From positions 207,005 through 271,004 of the forward strand of contig CANJLD010000002.1 in NCBI GenBank assembly GCA_947475165.1: a stretch of 64,000 nucleotides of DNA, in the 5' to 3' direction. The position numbers and the translations under genes were made by a program. This document shows, piece by piece, positions 18,201 through 26,261 of this stretch (positions are counted from its first letter, which is position 1; the number at the start of each line of letters is the position of its first letter). The stretch is from Bacteroidota bacterium. Lineage in GTDB: Bacteria > Bacteroidota > Bacteroidia > Chitinophagales > LD1. The notes beneath the pieces were generated by a model, which worked only from the letters and a program-made list of their open reading frames with translations, was not told where the DNA came from and made no database searches.

Positions 18201-18575
18201 ATCGGAATTTGCGACATCGTTATGCAGTTGCAGTATGTTCAGCAGCTTGTCTTTAATTTCTTTAAAGTGTGTGCCTATGATATTTGCCGCCTGCTCGTAA
18301 GAAATAATTTTGCCTAACCGGTAGTAGTGCAGCAGGGGAATAAGAAAAAAATTAGCCGCAAACGCAGCCGATGAAAGAAGAAAACCAAAGAATAACACTT
18401 TACGCAAACCGGTAGAGAGATAGAAGTAGTATTCCAGCAAATTGATAGCGAGGAAAAAGCCAAGCACATACACAGCCGAAAAAATAGCACCACGAATGAG
18501 TTGGTTCGTATAATATTTACGAATAAACTTATCGAGTTTGCCGATGAGGGAGCTATATGATGTTGCCTGCGCCAT
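15216..18575 (-). CDS. DUF4175 family membrane-anchored coiled-coil protein
   Basis: This large protein is about 1119 residues from the ATG at 18573-18575; a start 9 bp earlier is possible. It has two or three hydrophobic segments within the first 190 residues (AVYVLGFFLAINLLEYYFYL, VLFFGFLLSSAAFAANFFLI, APPVLLFLFIIIAAPNVI). Beta-rich exported domains follow (about 190-500). Then comes a very long Lys/Glu/Gln-rich coiled coil (about 505-900) and a Met/Gln-rich tail with a CMKCKKPG motif. This is the DUF4175 layout typical of Bacteroidota. The role is unknown; an envelope-spanning structural part is plausible. It sits about 120 bp upstream of the anti-sigma-like gene. Confidence 0.85.
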   Translation of the reverse strand: MAQATSYSSLIGKLDKFIRKYYTNQLIRGAIFSAVYVLGFFLAINLLEYYFYLSTGLRKVLFFGFLLSSAAFAANFFLIPLLHYYRLGKIISYEQAANIIGTHFKEIKDKLLNILQLHNDVANSDSQLLLAAIDQKAFELKPIDFSFAIDLTTNKKYLKYLAPPVLLFLFIIIAAPNVIKEGTKRLYHNDTFYEKEAPFQFVIQNKSLKALQFENFNLDVKIEGDVLPNEVFVEADKNIFKLKKKDKNSFSYEFVNLQKSTTFQFAANGCHSKEYTIDVVAKPVVSGFEVACTYPAYTGKHNEVLKNMGDLVIPAGTKLSWKFNTQNVETISFAVGDSSYNVKRTGDAEFTFTKSFLQSAQYTLKVSNSNVKDADSVSYSLNVTPDLYPVIAVKEKNDSATQKYFYYIGEISDDYGIRKLTFNYQLTRSDSTTSVTKEMDVPFTPGTASHFQYYWQLSDFGIKPGDKITYYFEVWDNDGIHGSKSTKSELMNFDMPSLNELNKELAKDNKELKQELKDAMKKAAEAKNELTAMKDKLQEKQNLNWEDKKNLTQNIEKQKELQQQLEEIKKKMDSNFEKQNEFKEVTPEVAEKQQRLQELFEQTMNKEVKEMMEKLQKMLEELQKKDALDKMEDMKVDNEKMEKELDRMLELFKKLEFDQKLQETSDKLDKLAHKQEELSKEAEKNPEAKDAKAQEDLKKEQDKLNQDLKDAKKDLADLKKLNEETKSEQDFKEVEKSLETAEKQQEDAKQNMDSKQNQQASKNQKSAANNMKEASKKLSDMKMAMDAEQEAEDMQAIRQLLENIVQLSFDEEKLMNNMKNTSINNPKYIDLMKEQQRIKENSKMVEDSLYAVARRQDGIKSFITKEITNVNKYLGKSISDMEDRNVVKAMSNQQFTMTGYNNLALMLSEALQQMQQQQSESQQQSDGKPKMCMKCKKPGNGLPNLSKMQKQLKDKMQQMGEMMKKEGKGEKGQSGQHSKEFAEMAQMQSQIRRELEKINQQENKDGKNSLGNLGEAIKQMEQTEKELVNKNLTAEALKRQQDILTKLLEAEDAQRERDQKQERESNTAKESERNMPPSLEEYLKAKNSEVDLYKTVPPSLKPYYKGLAEKYFRNISIQQ

Positions 18576-18658
18576 TATTACCACAATGATATAACGATTG
18601 CGCGAAAGGTTTGTTGTAAGTTTTAAATCTTTAACTACTGCAAACCTGAAATGTTCAG

Positions 18659-20395
18659 TTATTTATCCAGCCACACCTCGCGGAAGTTGCGATACTCCAT
18701 ACCGTTGTTGGGATAGTTTCTGACATATGGTTGCAGCAATCTGCGGTTCATGCTATAGTAAATGAGCAACACCGGTGCATCGTCTACAATCATTTGGTCA
18801 AGCTGCGCGTAAATTTTATTGCGCTCTGCAGCATTGGTGGTCACTAATGATTTTTCGTAGAGAAAATCGTAGTCTTTGTTTTTGTAGCGGGTTGGATTTG
18901 CATAGGCAGATTCTTCCATAGTTGCCGGAACATTTTTTCCGTAAAACAATGCGAAGAAATTATTCGGGTCCGGGTAATCGGCAACCCAGCCAAAACGCCA
19001 GAAATTTGTTTTACCGGTTTCTACATTGTTGGTGTGTTGCGCCCAAATAACTTGCGTAAGTTCAATTTCGATATTGAGGTTATCGGTTAGCATTGTCTTA
19101 ATAGCTTCCGCCACATCCTGATTTCTTCCGCCTCCGCTATTTATTTCCAACGTTATTTTCGGAAAGCCTTTGCCATCGGGATAACCGGCTTTTGCCAGAT
19201 ATTCCTTGGCTTTTTTTACATCGAACGTGTATCCATTTACCTGCGCGTTATCGTAACCGGGCATGCCTAGTGGCGCGAAGCCATACATGGCAGGAACGCC
19301 TTCGCCCTTGGCGGTGTAGTCGGCAATTTTTACGCGATCGAGGGCGTGGTTAAAAGCAAGGCGCACGTTTTTGTCTTTGAAAATTTTATCGGGAACAAGG
19401 AAGCCGTAAAACTGTGTAGCATACTCAGGCACTATCTGCAATTGAAATTTTTTGTATTCGCCTTTTAGATTTTTTTGCTCATCAAGAATCTGGTCAATCA
19501 TGCTGAACGGTAGGCGGTATTTCATTTCCAGGTTTCCTTTCGCCAGTTCCAGCATTTCGGTTTTATCTTCCTTAATAAAAGAAATTTTAATGCCATCTAA
19601 GTATGGCAGCTGGTTGCCGAACTCATCTTTGCCCCAGTATTTTTCGTTGCGTGCCATTACTACGGCTTCGTCTGCCTTCAATGCCTTTAAAACAAAAGGA
19701 CCGGTACCCACCGTATGGTAAAGAATTTCGCCCTTGTATTTTTCAATAGCCTCGTGTGGAAACACCGCTGCGAATGGAAGCCCTAACCGGTTAAGGAAAT
19801 CGGCATATGGTTTTACGAGGGTGATTTGAAAAGTAGAATCGTCTAATGCTTTTACGCCAAGTGCTGCTGACTCATCTGCATCGTGTTGCTTTTTTTCGCG
19901 GGCAGTATAAAGAACAGCAGCACCTTTAATTATGTCGCGGTAAAAACTAAAGCCCTGATTTTTTGCATCGGGTGTGCAGAGTAGGTTAAAGTCGTATGCA
20001 AAATCTTTTGCCGTCATAACGCGGCCTTTTCCATCGGGGAAACAGGCATCGTCATGAAAAACCACACCGGTGCGCAAATGGAAGGTGTAAACGGTAGCCG
20101 TAGAATCCACATCCCAGCTTTTTGCAAGCAAAGGCTCTACGGTTAAATCTTTTTGATTGAAATAAACCAGGCCTTCGTAAATCTGATTGGTAATGCGGTG
20201 ACCGGTTACTTCAGTTACACCTTGCGGGTACAAAGTTTTCAAATACTCCACTTCATTATAGCGGAACACACCTCCGTATTTTACACCACCTTTAGCATCG
20301 CGCTTTTCGGCAGAAGAAGTTTTAGCGTTGTTGCCGCAAGAAGTAAACAGGGCAACAGAAAGAAGAATAATGGCCAAGCGATTAACTAAATGCAT
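18659..20395 (-). CDS. ABC transporter substrate-binding lipoprotein (peptide/nickel, SBP_bac_5)
   Basis: This 578-residue protein starts with a lipoprotein signal (lipobox LFTSC, Cys at residue 20). The rest is a family 5 extracellular solute-binding protein. Marks include GGVFRYNEVEYLKTLYPQGV, LLAKSWDVDSTATVYTFHLR, TVGTGPFVLKALK, FAPLGMPGYDNAQVNGYTFD and the C-terminal APVLLIYYSMNRRLLQPYVR. Such proteins capture oligopeptides for an Opp/Dpp-type permease, but no permease or ATPase gene is adjacent. In this position it could serve a distant transporter or a sensing role. Confidence 0.9.
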   Translation of the reverse strand: MHLVNRLAIILLSVALFTSCGNNAKTSSAEKRDAKGGVKYGGVFRYNEVEYLKTLYPQGVTEVTGHRITNQIYEGLVYFNQKDLTVEPLLAKSWDVDSTATVYTFHLRTGVVFHDDACFPDGKGRVMTAKDFAYDFNLLCTPDAKNQGFSFYRDIIKGAAVLYTAREKKQHDADESAALGVKALDDSTFQITLVKPYADFLNRLGLPFAAVFPHEAIEKYKGEILYHTVGTGPFVLKALKADEAVVMARNEKYWGKDEFGNQLPYLDGIKISFIKEDKTEMLELAKGNLEMKYRLPFSMIDQILDEQKNLKGEYKKFQLQIVPEYATQFYGFLVPDKIFKDKNVRLAFNHALDRVKIADYTAKGEGVPAMYGFAPLGMPGYDNAQVNGYTFDVKKAKEYLAKAGYPDGKGFPKITLEINSGGGRNQDVAEAIKTMLTDNLNIEIELTQVIWAQHTNNVETGKTNFWRFGWVADYPDPNNFFALFYGKNVPATMEESAYANPTRYKNKDYDFLYEKSLVTTNAAERNKIYAQLDQMIVDDAPVLLIYYSMNRRLLQPYVRNYPNNGMEYRNFREVWLDK

Positions 20396-20440
20396 ACAAG
20401 TAATTTTTTAGTGGTGCGAATAACGTGAATTCCGATTCAA

Positions 20441-21475
20441 TCAGAATTTTTTCTCGTCTACGTTTTTAATGAAATCAATAATACCCGGATAATACTCCTG
20501 CTGTGCGTCCCACATGCTCAGGTGACCACCGGTTGGACAGTAGAGATATTTTCCATGCTGAACGAGTTTGCTCATCTCTTCCATTTCTTCGGGGTTCATA
20601 GTGTCGTAATGTGAGCCAATCATTAAAGTGGGAACAGAAAGGTTTTTCAAACGCGTCCAGCACTCCCAGCCCACTAATCTTCCATCGGGGACAAACTCAC
20701 TCGGACCTTGCAGAATTTCATACACAGGTTGATTGATGTGCTTGAACGAACGCAACACCGGTTCCGGCCATTGGCTCTCGGGCTTGCGCAAAATATGCTT
20801 ACAGTAGTATTCATCAAACACCAATTTTACATAAACCGGATTCATCAAATCGCCCTTCTTTTCAAACGCTTCAAGAGAATCTACTAAACTCTTGCGCATT
20901 TCGGTGCGCAGTTTTTTGTTGTATGCTCCATACTTTGCATAGTCAGCCGTCATGTTTGAAACGATAAGCCCTTTTAAGTTCTGCTGATACTTGAGCGCGT
21001 ATTCCATTCCTAAAATTCCGCCCCAGCTGTTTCCAAGCAAATAGAAGTTGTCTTTGTTTAAGCCAAGCGCAAGGCGCACCTGCTCTACTTCTTCTACAAA
21101 TCTATCCAATGTCCAAAGCGAAGAATCAGTAGGTTGGTCGCCATAGAAAGAACCGAGTTGGTCGTATTCGAGTAATTCAAAACCTTCCTTCGGAAGAAAC
21201 GCTTCAAAGCATTCCATGTATTCATGCGTGAGGGCAGGGCCACCATGTAATAACAAAACTTTAATGCGCGGATTGTTGCCGATTTTTTTTGTCCATACTT
21301 TAAATGTTCCCTTCGGTGTTGTAATAGGAATCATTTTTACTCCCGCATTTTCGGTTTCTTCTTTGGTGTAGCTGAAGTATTCTTCAACAGAAAGTTTCTT
21401 GTTGGTGGTTTCTTGTTTGTTGTTGCAGCCGGTTAACAACGAGACACACAAAAGTATAGAAAGAATGTTTTTCAT
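20441..21475 (-). CDS. Proline iminopeptidase-like alpha/beta hydrolase, lipoprotein
   Basis: This 344-residue enzyme has a lipobox (LLTGC, Cys at residue 16). It belongs to peptidase family S33: the oxyanion-hole motif HGGPALTHEYMECF (about residues 76-89), the nucleophile elbow GNSWGG and a C-terminal catalytic His in GGHLSMWD. Family members cleave N-terminal proline from short peptides. The lipid anchor puts it in the envelope, and the peptide-binding lipoprotein gene just upstream suggests peptide scavenging as a shared theme. The 15-bp gap to the next gene downstream suggests an operon. Confidence 0.88.
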   Translation of the reverse strand: MKNILSILLCVSLLTGCNNKQETTNKKLSVEEYFSYTKEETENAGVKMIPITTPKGTFKVWTKKIGNNPRIKVLLLHGGPALTHEYMECFEAFLPKEGFELLEYDQLGSFYGDQPTDSSLWTLDRFVEEVEQVRLALGLNKDNFYLLGNSWGGILGMEYALKYQQNLKGLIVSNMTADYAKYGAYNKKLRTEMRKSLVDSLEAFEKKGDLMNPVYVKLVFDEYYCKHILRKPESQWPEPVLRSFKHINQPVYEILQGPSEFVPDGRLVGWECWTRLKNLSVPTLMIGSHYDTMNPEEMEEMSKLVQHGKYLYCPTGGHLSMWDAQQEYYPGIIDFIKNVDEKKF

Positions 21476-21490
21476 GATTTCAATTTTCGG

Positions 21491-22045
21491 TTAGTGCATA
21501 CAGCCAATGTATAATTCAGATTTCAATTTAAAGCAATTCGGCTCCTGTCGCTTTAAAATGGCGAGTGAGCTGTCTGCGTTTGCTTCGGTTTCATAAATTC
21601 CGGCTACCAGTGCAATTGTTTTGTCATTGGCATCGCGCTGATAAATTTCGAGATATTCTAAACTTAAATTATCAGATGGATACCGCCTTGGATAATAATC
21701 ACCGGCATAAATTTCATCTTCATCATCGTCTGCCAGCGCAATTAAATTTTTTGATGCGTTGTAGTGCCGCCCCATTGTATCGATAGGAATATTCAACCGG
21801 TTGCTTAACGCATACATTTTGCTTTGCAGCGGAAAATAATTTAAGCCGGTATCTGCTACGATTACAAAATAGGTGGCGTGGTCGTAATCGGTAGTGTCAA
21901 CCGGTTCTATTTCGTCTTCTTCAGCACCGGTTAATTTAATTGTTACTGTATCAGTTACTTCACCTTGTAATGCATTCTCTTTTGTTGCACTTGTATTGCA
22001 GGAGGCGAAAAAGAAAACCAACACTATGAAAGAGAAGTGTTTCAT
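21491..22045 (-). CDS. Acidic lipoprotein of unknown function
   Basis: This 184-residue protein has a clear lipobox (FFASC, Cys at residue 16) and an acidic linker (TGAEEDEIEPVDTTDYD). The following domain contains FVIVADTGLNYFPLQSKMYA and ends with LAGIYETEANADSSLAIL and RQEPNCFKLKSELYIGC. The final part resembles a SPOR-like arrangement (strand, then an Ala-rich helix, then strand), but I cannot assert the family. It lies 3 bp after the ceramidase-like gene and 15 bp before the iminopeptidase gene, so the three are probably one transcript. Confidence 0.75.
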   Translation of the reverse strand: MKHFSFIVLVFFFASCNTSATKENALQGEVTDTVTIKLTGAEEDEIEPVDTTDYDHATYFVIVADTGLNYFPLQSKMYALSNRLNIPIDTMGRHYNASKNLIALADDDEDEIYAGDYYPRRYPSDNLSLEYLEIYQRDANDKTIALVAGIYETEANADSSLAILKRQEPNCFKLKSELYIGCMH

Positions 22046-22048
22046 AAA

Positions 22049-22852
22049 TTAATTCGTGTGCTCTTTATGCTCGCTGGCATAAAAACGGAAAAGAAAATAA
22101 GCCGCCAAAGCATCTAATATATGCCAGATGGCATGGCCTTGAATAAGGGAATGCGGGTCGCACAAAGGGCTGTCGTCTTTCCACATGTTCCAGATAGCAA
22201 ATGCGAGGAAGAGCGAAGCGACACTGGCAAAACCATATTTGCGTTCGTGTACGTGCTTGCGGATAAAGCTGTTGAGCATTTCGTAAACAATGGTAACCGT
22301 TAGGAAGAATGCGAAAATGGCATTGCCGGCATAATCAATAATTGGAATTTCTTCGTGATACATGCCCACCGCTTCGCAGATGAGAATGATAAGCACAAAC
22401 GATATGGTGAAGGTCCGGTTGGTCCAATGATAAAAACGCTGCAGGGCGTACGAAGCAGAGAAAGAAGCAATGAGATACATGCTAAGCATATCGAAACTGC
22501 CACCGGTTTCTGTTTCGGTGGCGTGCATAGCCATAGAACCGGGGCCGAGAAAAACAACTATGCACGAAAAGAAAATAGCCGTAAAATTACTTTGCGTGAA
22601 CCGGTTCTGGTTTTTGTGGAATGTTCCCTTTGATAATTGCCAGGCCATGAGCAGACCGGCAAAAATAAAACCGAGATTGCTCCATGTGTTAGCCGGTTGC
22701 TTGATTAAGCCGGGTCGCGCAGCTTCGCAAAACGCTCCGCCTACATCGGTAGCAGGACCAAACCAGCCAAACACCACCGAAAGCATGAAAAGGGAAAACG
22801 CAACAACGGCAAAGGAAAGCGTGATGAGAAAAATCCGGTTCCGGTTATTCAT
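22049..22852 (-). CDS. Ceramidase-family integral membrane hydrolase
   Basis: This 267-residue protein has about seven hydrophobic segments and the conserved motifs of the alkaline ceramidase/CREST group. These are FCEAARPGLIKQPANTWSNL (about residues 41-60), GPGSMAMHATETETGGSFD with its histidine, and the C-terminal HSLIQGHAIWHILDALAAYF, whose histidines would bind the catalytic zinc. Ceramidases split the amide bond of ceramides. Sphingolipids occur in many Bacteroidota, so a role in sphingolipid turnover is reasonable but inferred. It lies 6 bp downstream of the exonuclease III gene and 3 bp before the lipoprotein gene. Confidence 0.85.
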   Translation of the reverse strand: MNNRNRIFLITLSFAVVAFSLFMLSVVFGWFGPATDVGGAFCEAARPGLIKQPANTWSNLGFIFAGLLMAWQLSKGTFHKNQNRFTQSNFTAIFFSCIVVFLGPGSMAMHATETETGGSFDMLSMYLIASFSASYALQRFYHWTNRTFTISFVLIILICEAVGMYHEEIPIIDYAGNAIFAFFLTVTIVYEMLNSFIRKHVHERKYGFASVASLFLAFAIWNMWKDDSPLCDPHSLIQGHAIWHILDALAAYFLFRFYASEHKEHTN

Positions 22853-22858
22853 GTGCGG

Positions 22859-23632
22859 TTAAAATTTAAACTTGGTATACACCGGACAGTGGTCGCTGTG
22901 CACTGCATCCTGAAACATGCGCGACTCCACTAAATTTTTTTCCAGATTTTTTGTGGCGGCTATGTAATCAATGCGCCAGCCTTTGTTGTTAGCGCGCGAG
23001 TTAAACCGGGTGCTCCACCACGAGTATTGATGAGGCTCTTTATTAAAATGACGGAACGTATCTATAAAGCCCGACTCGAAATATTTTTCCATCCACTCGC
23101 GCTCTTCGGGTTTAAAGCCGGAGGTGTCTTTATTCGAAATAGGATTATGAATATCAATAGGCTTGTGACAGATATTATAGTCGCCACAAACAATCAACTT
23201 GCCTTTTTTCTTCTCCACATCATGTATGAACTTGAAAAAATCTGCCAAGTAATTCATCTTCACTCCCTGCCGCACGTCACCGGTGGTGCCGCTGGGGAAA
23301 TACGAACTCATAATACTTAATTCACCCAGTTCGATGGCTAGGTTTCTTCCTTCATCGTCATACATTTTTATGCCGCAGCCCTCACTTACTTTATCGGGTT
23401 TTGTTTTCGACAATACGGCAACACCGCTGTATCCTTTCTTAACTGCCGGAAAAATATAGGTGTGATAGCCGAGTGCTTCAAAAGGCTTGGGGTCAAAATC
23501 TTCGCGGGCTACTTTTATTTCCTGCAGGCAAACTACATCAGGGTTAATTTGTTTCAGCCAGTCGGCTAATCCTTTTTTAAGTGCGGCACGCACTCCGTTT
23601 ACGTTGTACGAAATTACTTTGAGTTCGCTCAT
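22859..23632 (-). CDS. xth: Exodeoxyribonuclease III
   Basis: This 257-residue enzyme is of the ExoIII/AP endonuclease family, which cleaves DNA at abasic sites and trims 3' ends in base-excision repair. All active-site motifs are present: ISYNVNGVRAALKKG (about residues 7-21), VCLQEIKVA with the metal-binding Glu, CGDYNICHKPIDIHNP, WRIDYIAATKNL and the catalytic VHSDHCPVYT at the end. Length is normal. It heads a likely minus-strand operon with the ceramidase and lipoprotein genes. A TATTTTCG-like sequence just upstream on the minus strand may be its promoter. Confidence 0.95.
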   Translation of the reverse strand: MSELKVISYNVNGVRAALKKGLADWLKQINPDVVCLQEIKVAREDFDPKPFEALGYHTYIFPAVKKGYSGVAVLSKTKPDKVSEGCGIKMYDDEGRNLAIELGELSIMSSYFPSGTTGDVRQGVKMNYLADFFKFIHDVEKKKGKLIVCGDYNICHKPIDIHNPISNKDTSGFKPEEREWMEKYFESGFIDTFRHFNKEPHQYSWWSTRFNSRANNKGWRIDYIAATKNLEKNLVESRMFQDAVHSDHCPVYTKFKF

Positions 23633-23662
23633 GCTTCGAAAATAAAATTAGATGAATACTTT

Positions 23663-23722
23663 TTGCCACAGATTCACAGATTAAATGCAAAGTGTTTTTT
23701 TAAATCTGTGAATCTGTGGCAA
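23663..23722. repeat. Palindromic intergenic repeat with 20-bp perfect arms
   Basis: TTGCCACAGATTCACAGATT (23663-23682) is perfectly inverted at 23703-23722, with a 20-nt loop. Each arm holds a doubled CACAGATT. Such elements are common between genes in Bacteroidota. It lies between exonuclease III and the next gene's terminator. Confidence 0.8.
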
Positions 23723-23727
23723 TGAAA

Positions 23728-23759
23728 TAAAAAAATCCGCTCCATTTTACTGAAGCGGA
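23728..23759 (-). terminator. Terminator of the small secreted gene at 23788
   Basis: Read on the minus strand, TCCGCTTCA (from 23759 to 23751) pairs with TGGAGCGGA (23744 to 23736) with one wobble, then a run of at least seven T. It lies 29 bp beyond the stop codon. Confidence 0.85.
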
Positions 23760-23787
23760 CTTACACCAATTGTTAACCCTATTAAGT

Positions 23788-24288
23788 TTATTGCATTTGA
23801 ATCACCAGCGAACTGAACGGATTATCGTTCATAATGTATTTTACATCGGCACTGCTTTTTTCTTCGCTGTCCATAGGTTGCAGAAAAATATCAGCGTCTA
23901 CATACGTTTCTTTTTTGTCGAAGCTCTTGATAACATAACGCTTGTAACCGGCTATCTTAAAAATTACGCGGATAGGCTCGCCCAATTCTTTCTTGTTTAA
24001 TGCCAGTGCGTAGTTGCCTTTGTCATCAATGCTTGCCTGCAACAGTTCATCACCGAATTTATCGAAGTTAATCTTGGCATTAGCAACCGGAAGTTTCGTG
24101 ACCGCGTCAACAATTTTTCCGGTAATCACTAACACATCGGGGTTAGTAATGGCGTGGTTAGTAACCGCTTGGGGACCCGCGGTTAAATTGGTGTTGCCTG
24201 CTGTTAATGTGTTTTGCGCAGAAAGATTTCCACACACAAGGCTCAACAGGAAGCCTACGCTAAGCGTAAGAATGGTTTTTGTTTTCAT
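23788..24288 (-). CDS. Secreted protein with a carboxypeptidase-regulatory-like domain
   Basis: This 166-residue protein begins with a signal peptide (MKTKTILTLSVGFLLSLVCG, then NLSAQ). The mature part holds one carboxypeptidase-D regulatory-like beta-sandwich (about residues 50-150): LVITGKIVDAVTKLPVANAK, ASIDDKGNYALAL, VIFKIAGYKRYVIKSF. This fold commonly forms the N-terminal plug extension of TonB-dependent transporters, but here it stands alone. It has no T9SS tail. The function is unknown. It has its own terminator and about 460 bp of upstream non-coding DNA. Confidence 0.8.
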   Translation of the reverse strand: MKTKTILTLSVGFLLSLVCGNLSAQNTLTAGNTNLTAGPQAVTNHAITNPDVLVITGKIVDAVTKLPVANAKINFDKFGDELLQASIDDKGNYALALNKKELGEPIRVIFKIAGYKRYVIKSFDKKETYVDADIFLQPMDSEEKSSADVKYIMNDNPFSSLVIQMQ

Positions 24289-24752
24289 ACCGACATCCTT
24301 TTTATTTAAATGATTATAAAATACTGATAATGACTGCTAATAATTTGTTAATCTGCTCAACTGCCTTTTTCTTGCTACACTGCGAAAAATCACATTCAGC
24401 GAATTTTCGCAACAAATATATAAAAGCTCAAACGAACTATTGTGGAAAACATTGTATTGTTTCTGTTAAAAAACGGAAAAAGGCAATTGAAGCGTAAAAT
24501 GGAGGCGTTGAAGCGTACAAAAGCATGAAACGCCCCTCCGCACAATTCGTAATTTGTTTTTTGCTCACCTTTAACTCAACGGAGTTGAGTGATAGCCATT
24601 CACGAAGAATTGCATTTGGATAAAATACTTAAAGGTCTTACACCCGATGAGATTAAGGAGAGGTTGGGGAAGAAGAAGGAGTGAGAGTATGCTTTCAATG
24701 CGCCTGTTACAACTAACCCCACGCTTACGCAGTTTTTTTATTTTCAATACCT
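24289..24752. other. 464-bp intergenic region with hairpins and a coding relic
   Basis: There is no convincing full gene here. From left to right I see: the upstream region of the 23788 gene; an imperfect hairpin around 24500-24540 (GGAGGCGTT with AAACGCCCCTCC); a short perfect inverted repeat CTCAACGGAGTTGAG near 24573-24588; and a 31-codon open frame at 24589-24684 that looks like a gene remnant. No TAnnTTTG box is evident ahead of the MORN gene. Confidence 0.5.
24589..24684 (+). pseudogene. Possible C-terminal remnant of a lost gene
   Basis: A 31-codon frame from GTG 24589 to TGA 24682-24684 encodes EELHLDKILKGLTPDEIKER followed by LGKKKE. It has the balance of a real helical C-terminus and is preceded immediately by an in-frame TGA. 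I read it as the tail of a gene that has been lost, not a functional small protein. The parent family is not recognised. Confidence 0.25.
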
Positions 24753-25667
24753 GTGACTAAGCGGCAAAAGATTTTACTTGGTATTCCATATTTTGTTTAC
24801 GCCATACTATTTGTGGGCATGATGGTATCTTTTATATCCTCAGATGAAAGCAGGGGAATAGGCAGTGCAGCGTTATTAGTATTTATTTTTCTTCTGGTTT
24901 TAGTATTGCTTACGGTATTAATTCCATTCTCCATCGGTGTCATAATATCGCTGCTAAGTTTTAGCAGAGTCTCAGTTACCGGTGGTGCCATAATTGTTCA
25001 TTGGCTTTTCTTAACCGTACTTGGGTATTTCGGCAGCATAATAGTCTGGAAACAATTTCATCCGGTTGCCCCGTCTGCTTGTGTTCAAGGCGATTGCAAA
25101 AATGGCAACGGCATAAAAATTTATTTTGACCAAGGTTTAGAAAAGGGAACTTGGAAAGATGGAAAACTGGAGGGCAACTGCTACCAATTATTTGGAAAAA
25201 CATCTGAGTTTTCCGGAGATAGCTATGAAGGCGAATTTAAGCGGGGAGTATATTGGGGTAAAGGAACTTACTATGATGAAAGCGAAGATTCTAAATATGT
25301 TGGCAATTGGGTCAAAGGAAAACCAAATGGCAAAGGGCTTGCCACTTGGGGCGAGAAATCTAAATTTCCCGGCAGGTATTACGATGGAGAATGGAAAGAC
25401 GGATTAATGCATGGTTATGGAACAAAGTTCTGGGGCAAAGCAGAGGTTGACAAATACACTAACAATAAGTATACAGGCGAATGGAAAAACGACAAAATGG
25501 ACGGATTTGGCAAATACGATTGGGCAGACGGCAGCTACTATGAAGGGCCTTGGAAAAATGATGAACAAGATGGAGATGGCATTTATGTGTTTAAGGATGG
25601 AGAGGTTTTTAAAGGACACTGGGAGAATGGCTACTGCGAAGTACTTGCGAAGAAAATGGGGCTTTGA
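24753..25667 (+). CDS. MORN-repeat membrane protein
   Basis: This 304-residue protein starts at GTG 24753. The first 110 residues hold three hydrophobic segments (IPYFVYAILFVGMMVSFI, ALLVFIFLLVLVLLTVLIPF, GGAIIVHWLFLTVLGYFGSI). About seven MORN repeats follow (about residues 120-295), with units such as YEGEFKRGVYWGKGTY, YVGNWVKGKPNGKGLATW, YDGEWKDGLMHGYGTKF, YTGEWKNDKMDGFGKYDW and YEGPWKNDEQDGDGIYVF. MORN repeats form elongated beta sheets that bind proteins or lipids. The repeats are probably displayed from the membrane; the partner is unknown. Confidence 0.85.
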   Translation: MTKRQKILLGIPYFVYAILFVGMMVSFISSDESRGIGSAALLVFIFLLVLVLLTVLIPFSIGVIISLLSFSRVSVTGGAIIVHWLFLTVLGYFGSIIVWKQFHPVAPSACVQGDCKNGNGIKIYFDQGLEKGTWKDGKLEGNCYQLFGKTSEFSGDSYEGEFKRGVYWGKGTYYDESEDSKYVGNWVKGKPNGKGLATWGEKSKFPGRYYDGEWKDGLMHGYGTKFWGKAEVDKYTNNKYTGEWKNDKMDGFGKYDWADGSYYEGPWKNDEQDGDGIYVFKDGEVFKGHWENGYCEVLAKKMGL

Positions 25668-25719
25668 TGTTTCGGCATTCTATGACAAAACCAAATCTGT
25701 GCAAAGCGAGGAACCTGTC

Positions 25720-25733
25720 GCGCCAGCTGGCGC
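25720..25733. repeat. Perfect 14-bp palindrome GCGCCAGCTGGCGC
   Basis: This GC-rich palindrome lies in the non-coding DNA between the MORN gene and the small gene at 25863. The surrounding 25668-25860 sequence has no gene and may be part of a dispersed intergenic element; only one copy is in the window. Confidence 0.5.
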
Positions 25734-25862
25734 AAGAATGTAGCCAGGCAAACGAGCCGGGCTTTTGCCGTTGTTGGTGTTTTAGTATCGGCTCTGCGAT
25801 AAGTCACCAACAACTATTCTATCGAGTACACCTGTTTCAATTCCGCACTCAACATTCCACAT

Positions 25863-26105
25863 TCACTTCAATCTCTCCACAATCCAACCCTCACCGGTCG
25901 CCACCGTTTCTAACTTAAACTCCCTACCGGTTGCCTTCGTAACCCGGCTCAACATCTGCCCCGGTCCGTTTTTCTGCTGCCAATCGGCTTTCTCAATCAG
26001 CAAAATTTCCCCCGGCTGCAAATGCATCACAGCAGTCCTCGCCACCGAGCTACTCCCGCGCTTCAAAACAAACTTGCTCGCCTCCTCCTTTGTAAGCTTC
26101 TTCAT
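25863..26105 (-). CDS. Small basic protein of unknown function
   Basis: The start is taken at ATG 26103-26105, giving 80 residues beginning MKKLTKEEASKFVLKRG. Recognisable stretches are ARTAVMHLQPGEILLIEKAD (about residues 22-41) and WQQKNGPGQMLSRVTKATGR, ending GEGWIVERLK. It looks like a compact alpha/beta domain with many Lys and Arg. Proteins of this appearance may occur in other Bacteroidota, but I cannot name a family or function. Codon use fits the neighbours. A 21-bp-period repeat array begins about 160 bp upstream. Confidence 0.7.
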   Translation of the reverse strand: MKKLTKEEASKFVLKRGSSSVARTAVMHLQPGEILLIEKADWQQKNGPGQMLSRVTKATGREFKLETVATGEGWIVERLK

Positions 26106-26261
26106 AAACTGTATTTTATTATTAAATGATTTTCCGTATCCATACACCTATTACCCTCTATGCAATTTCTTACAATAAATAGCTTTTGTATTGGCTGTTC
26201 TCTATTGTGTTCTATGTGCCTATGTGTTTAATAATTTGTTCTCAGTGGTAAATATCTACTC

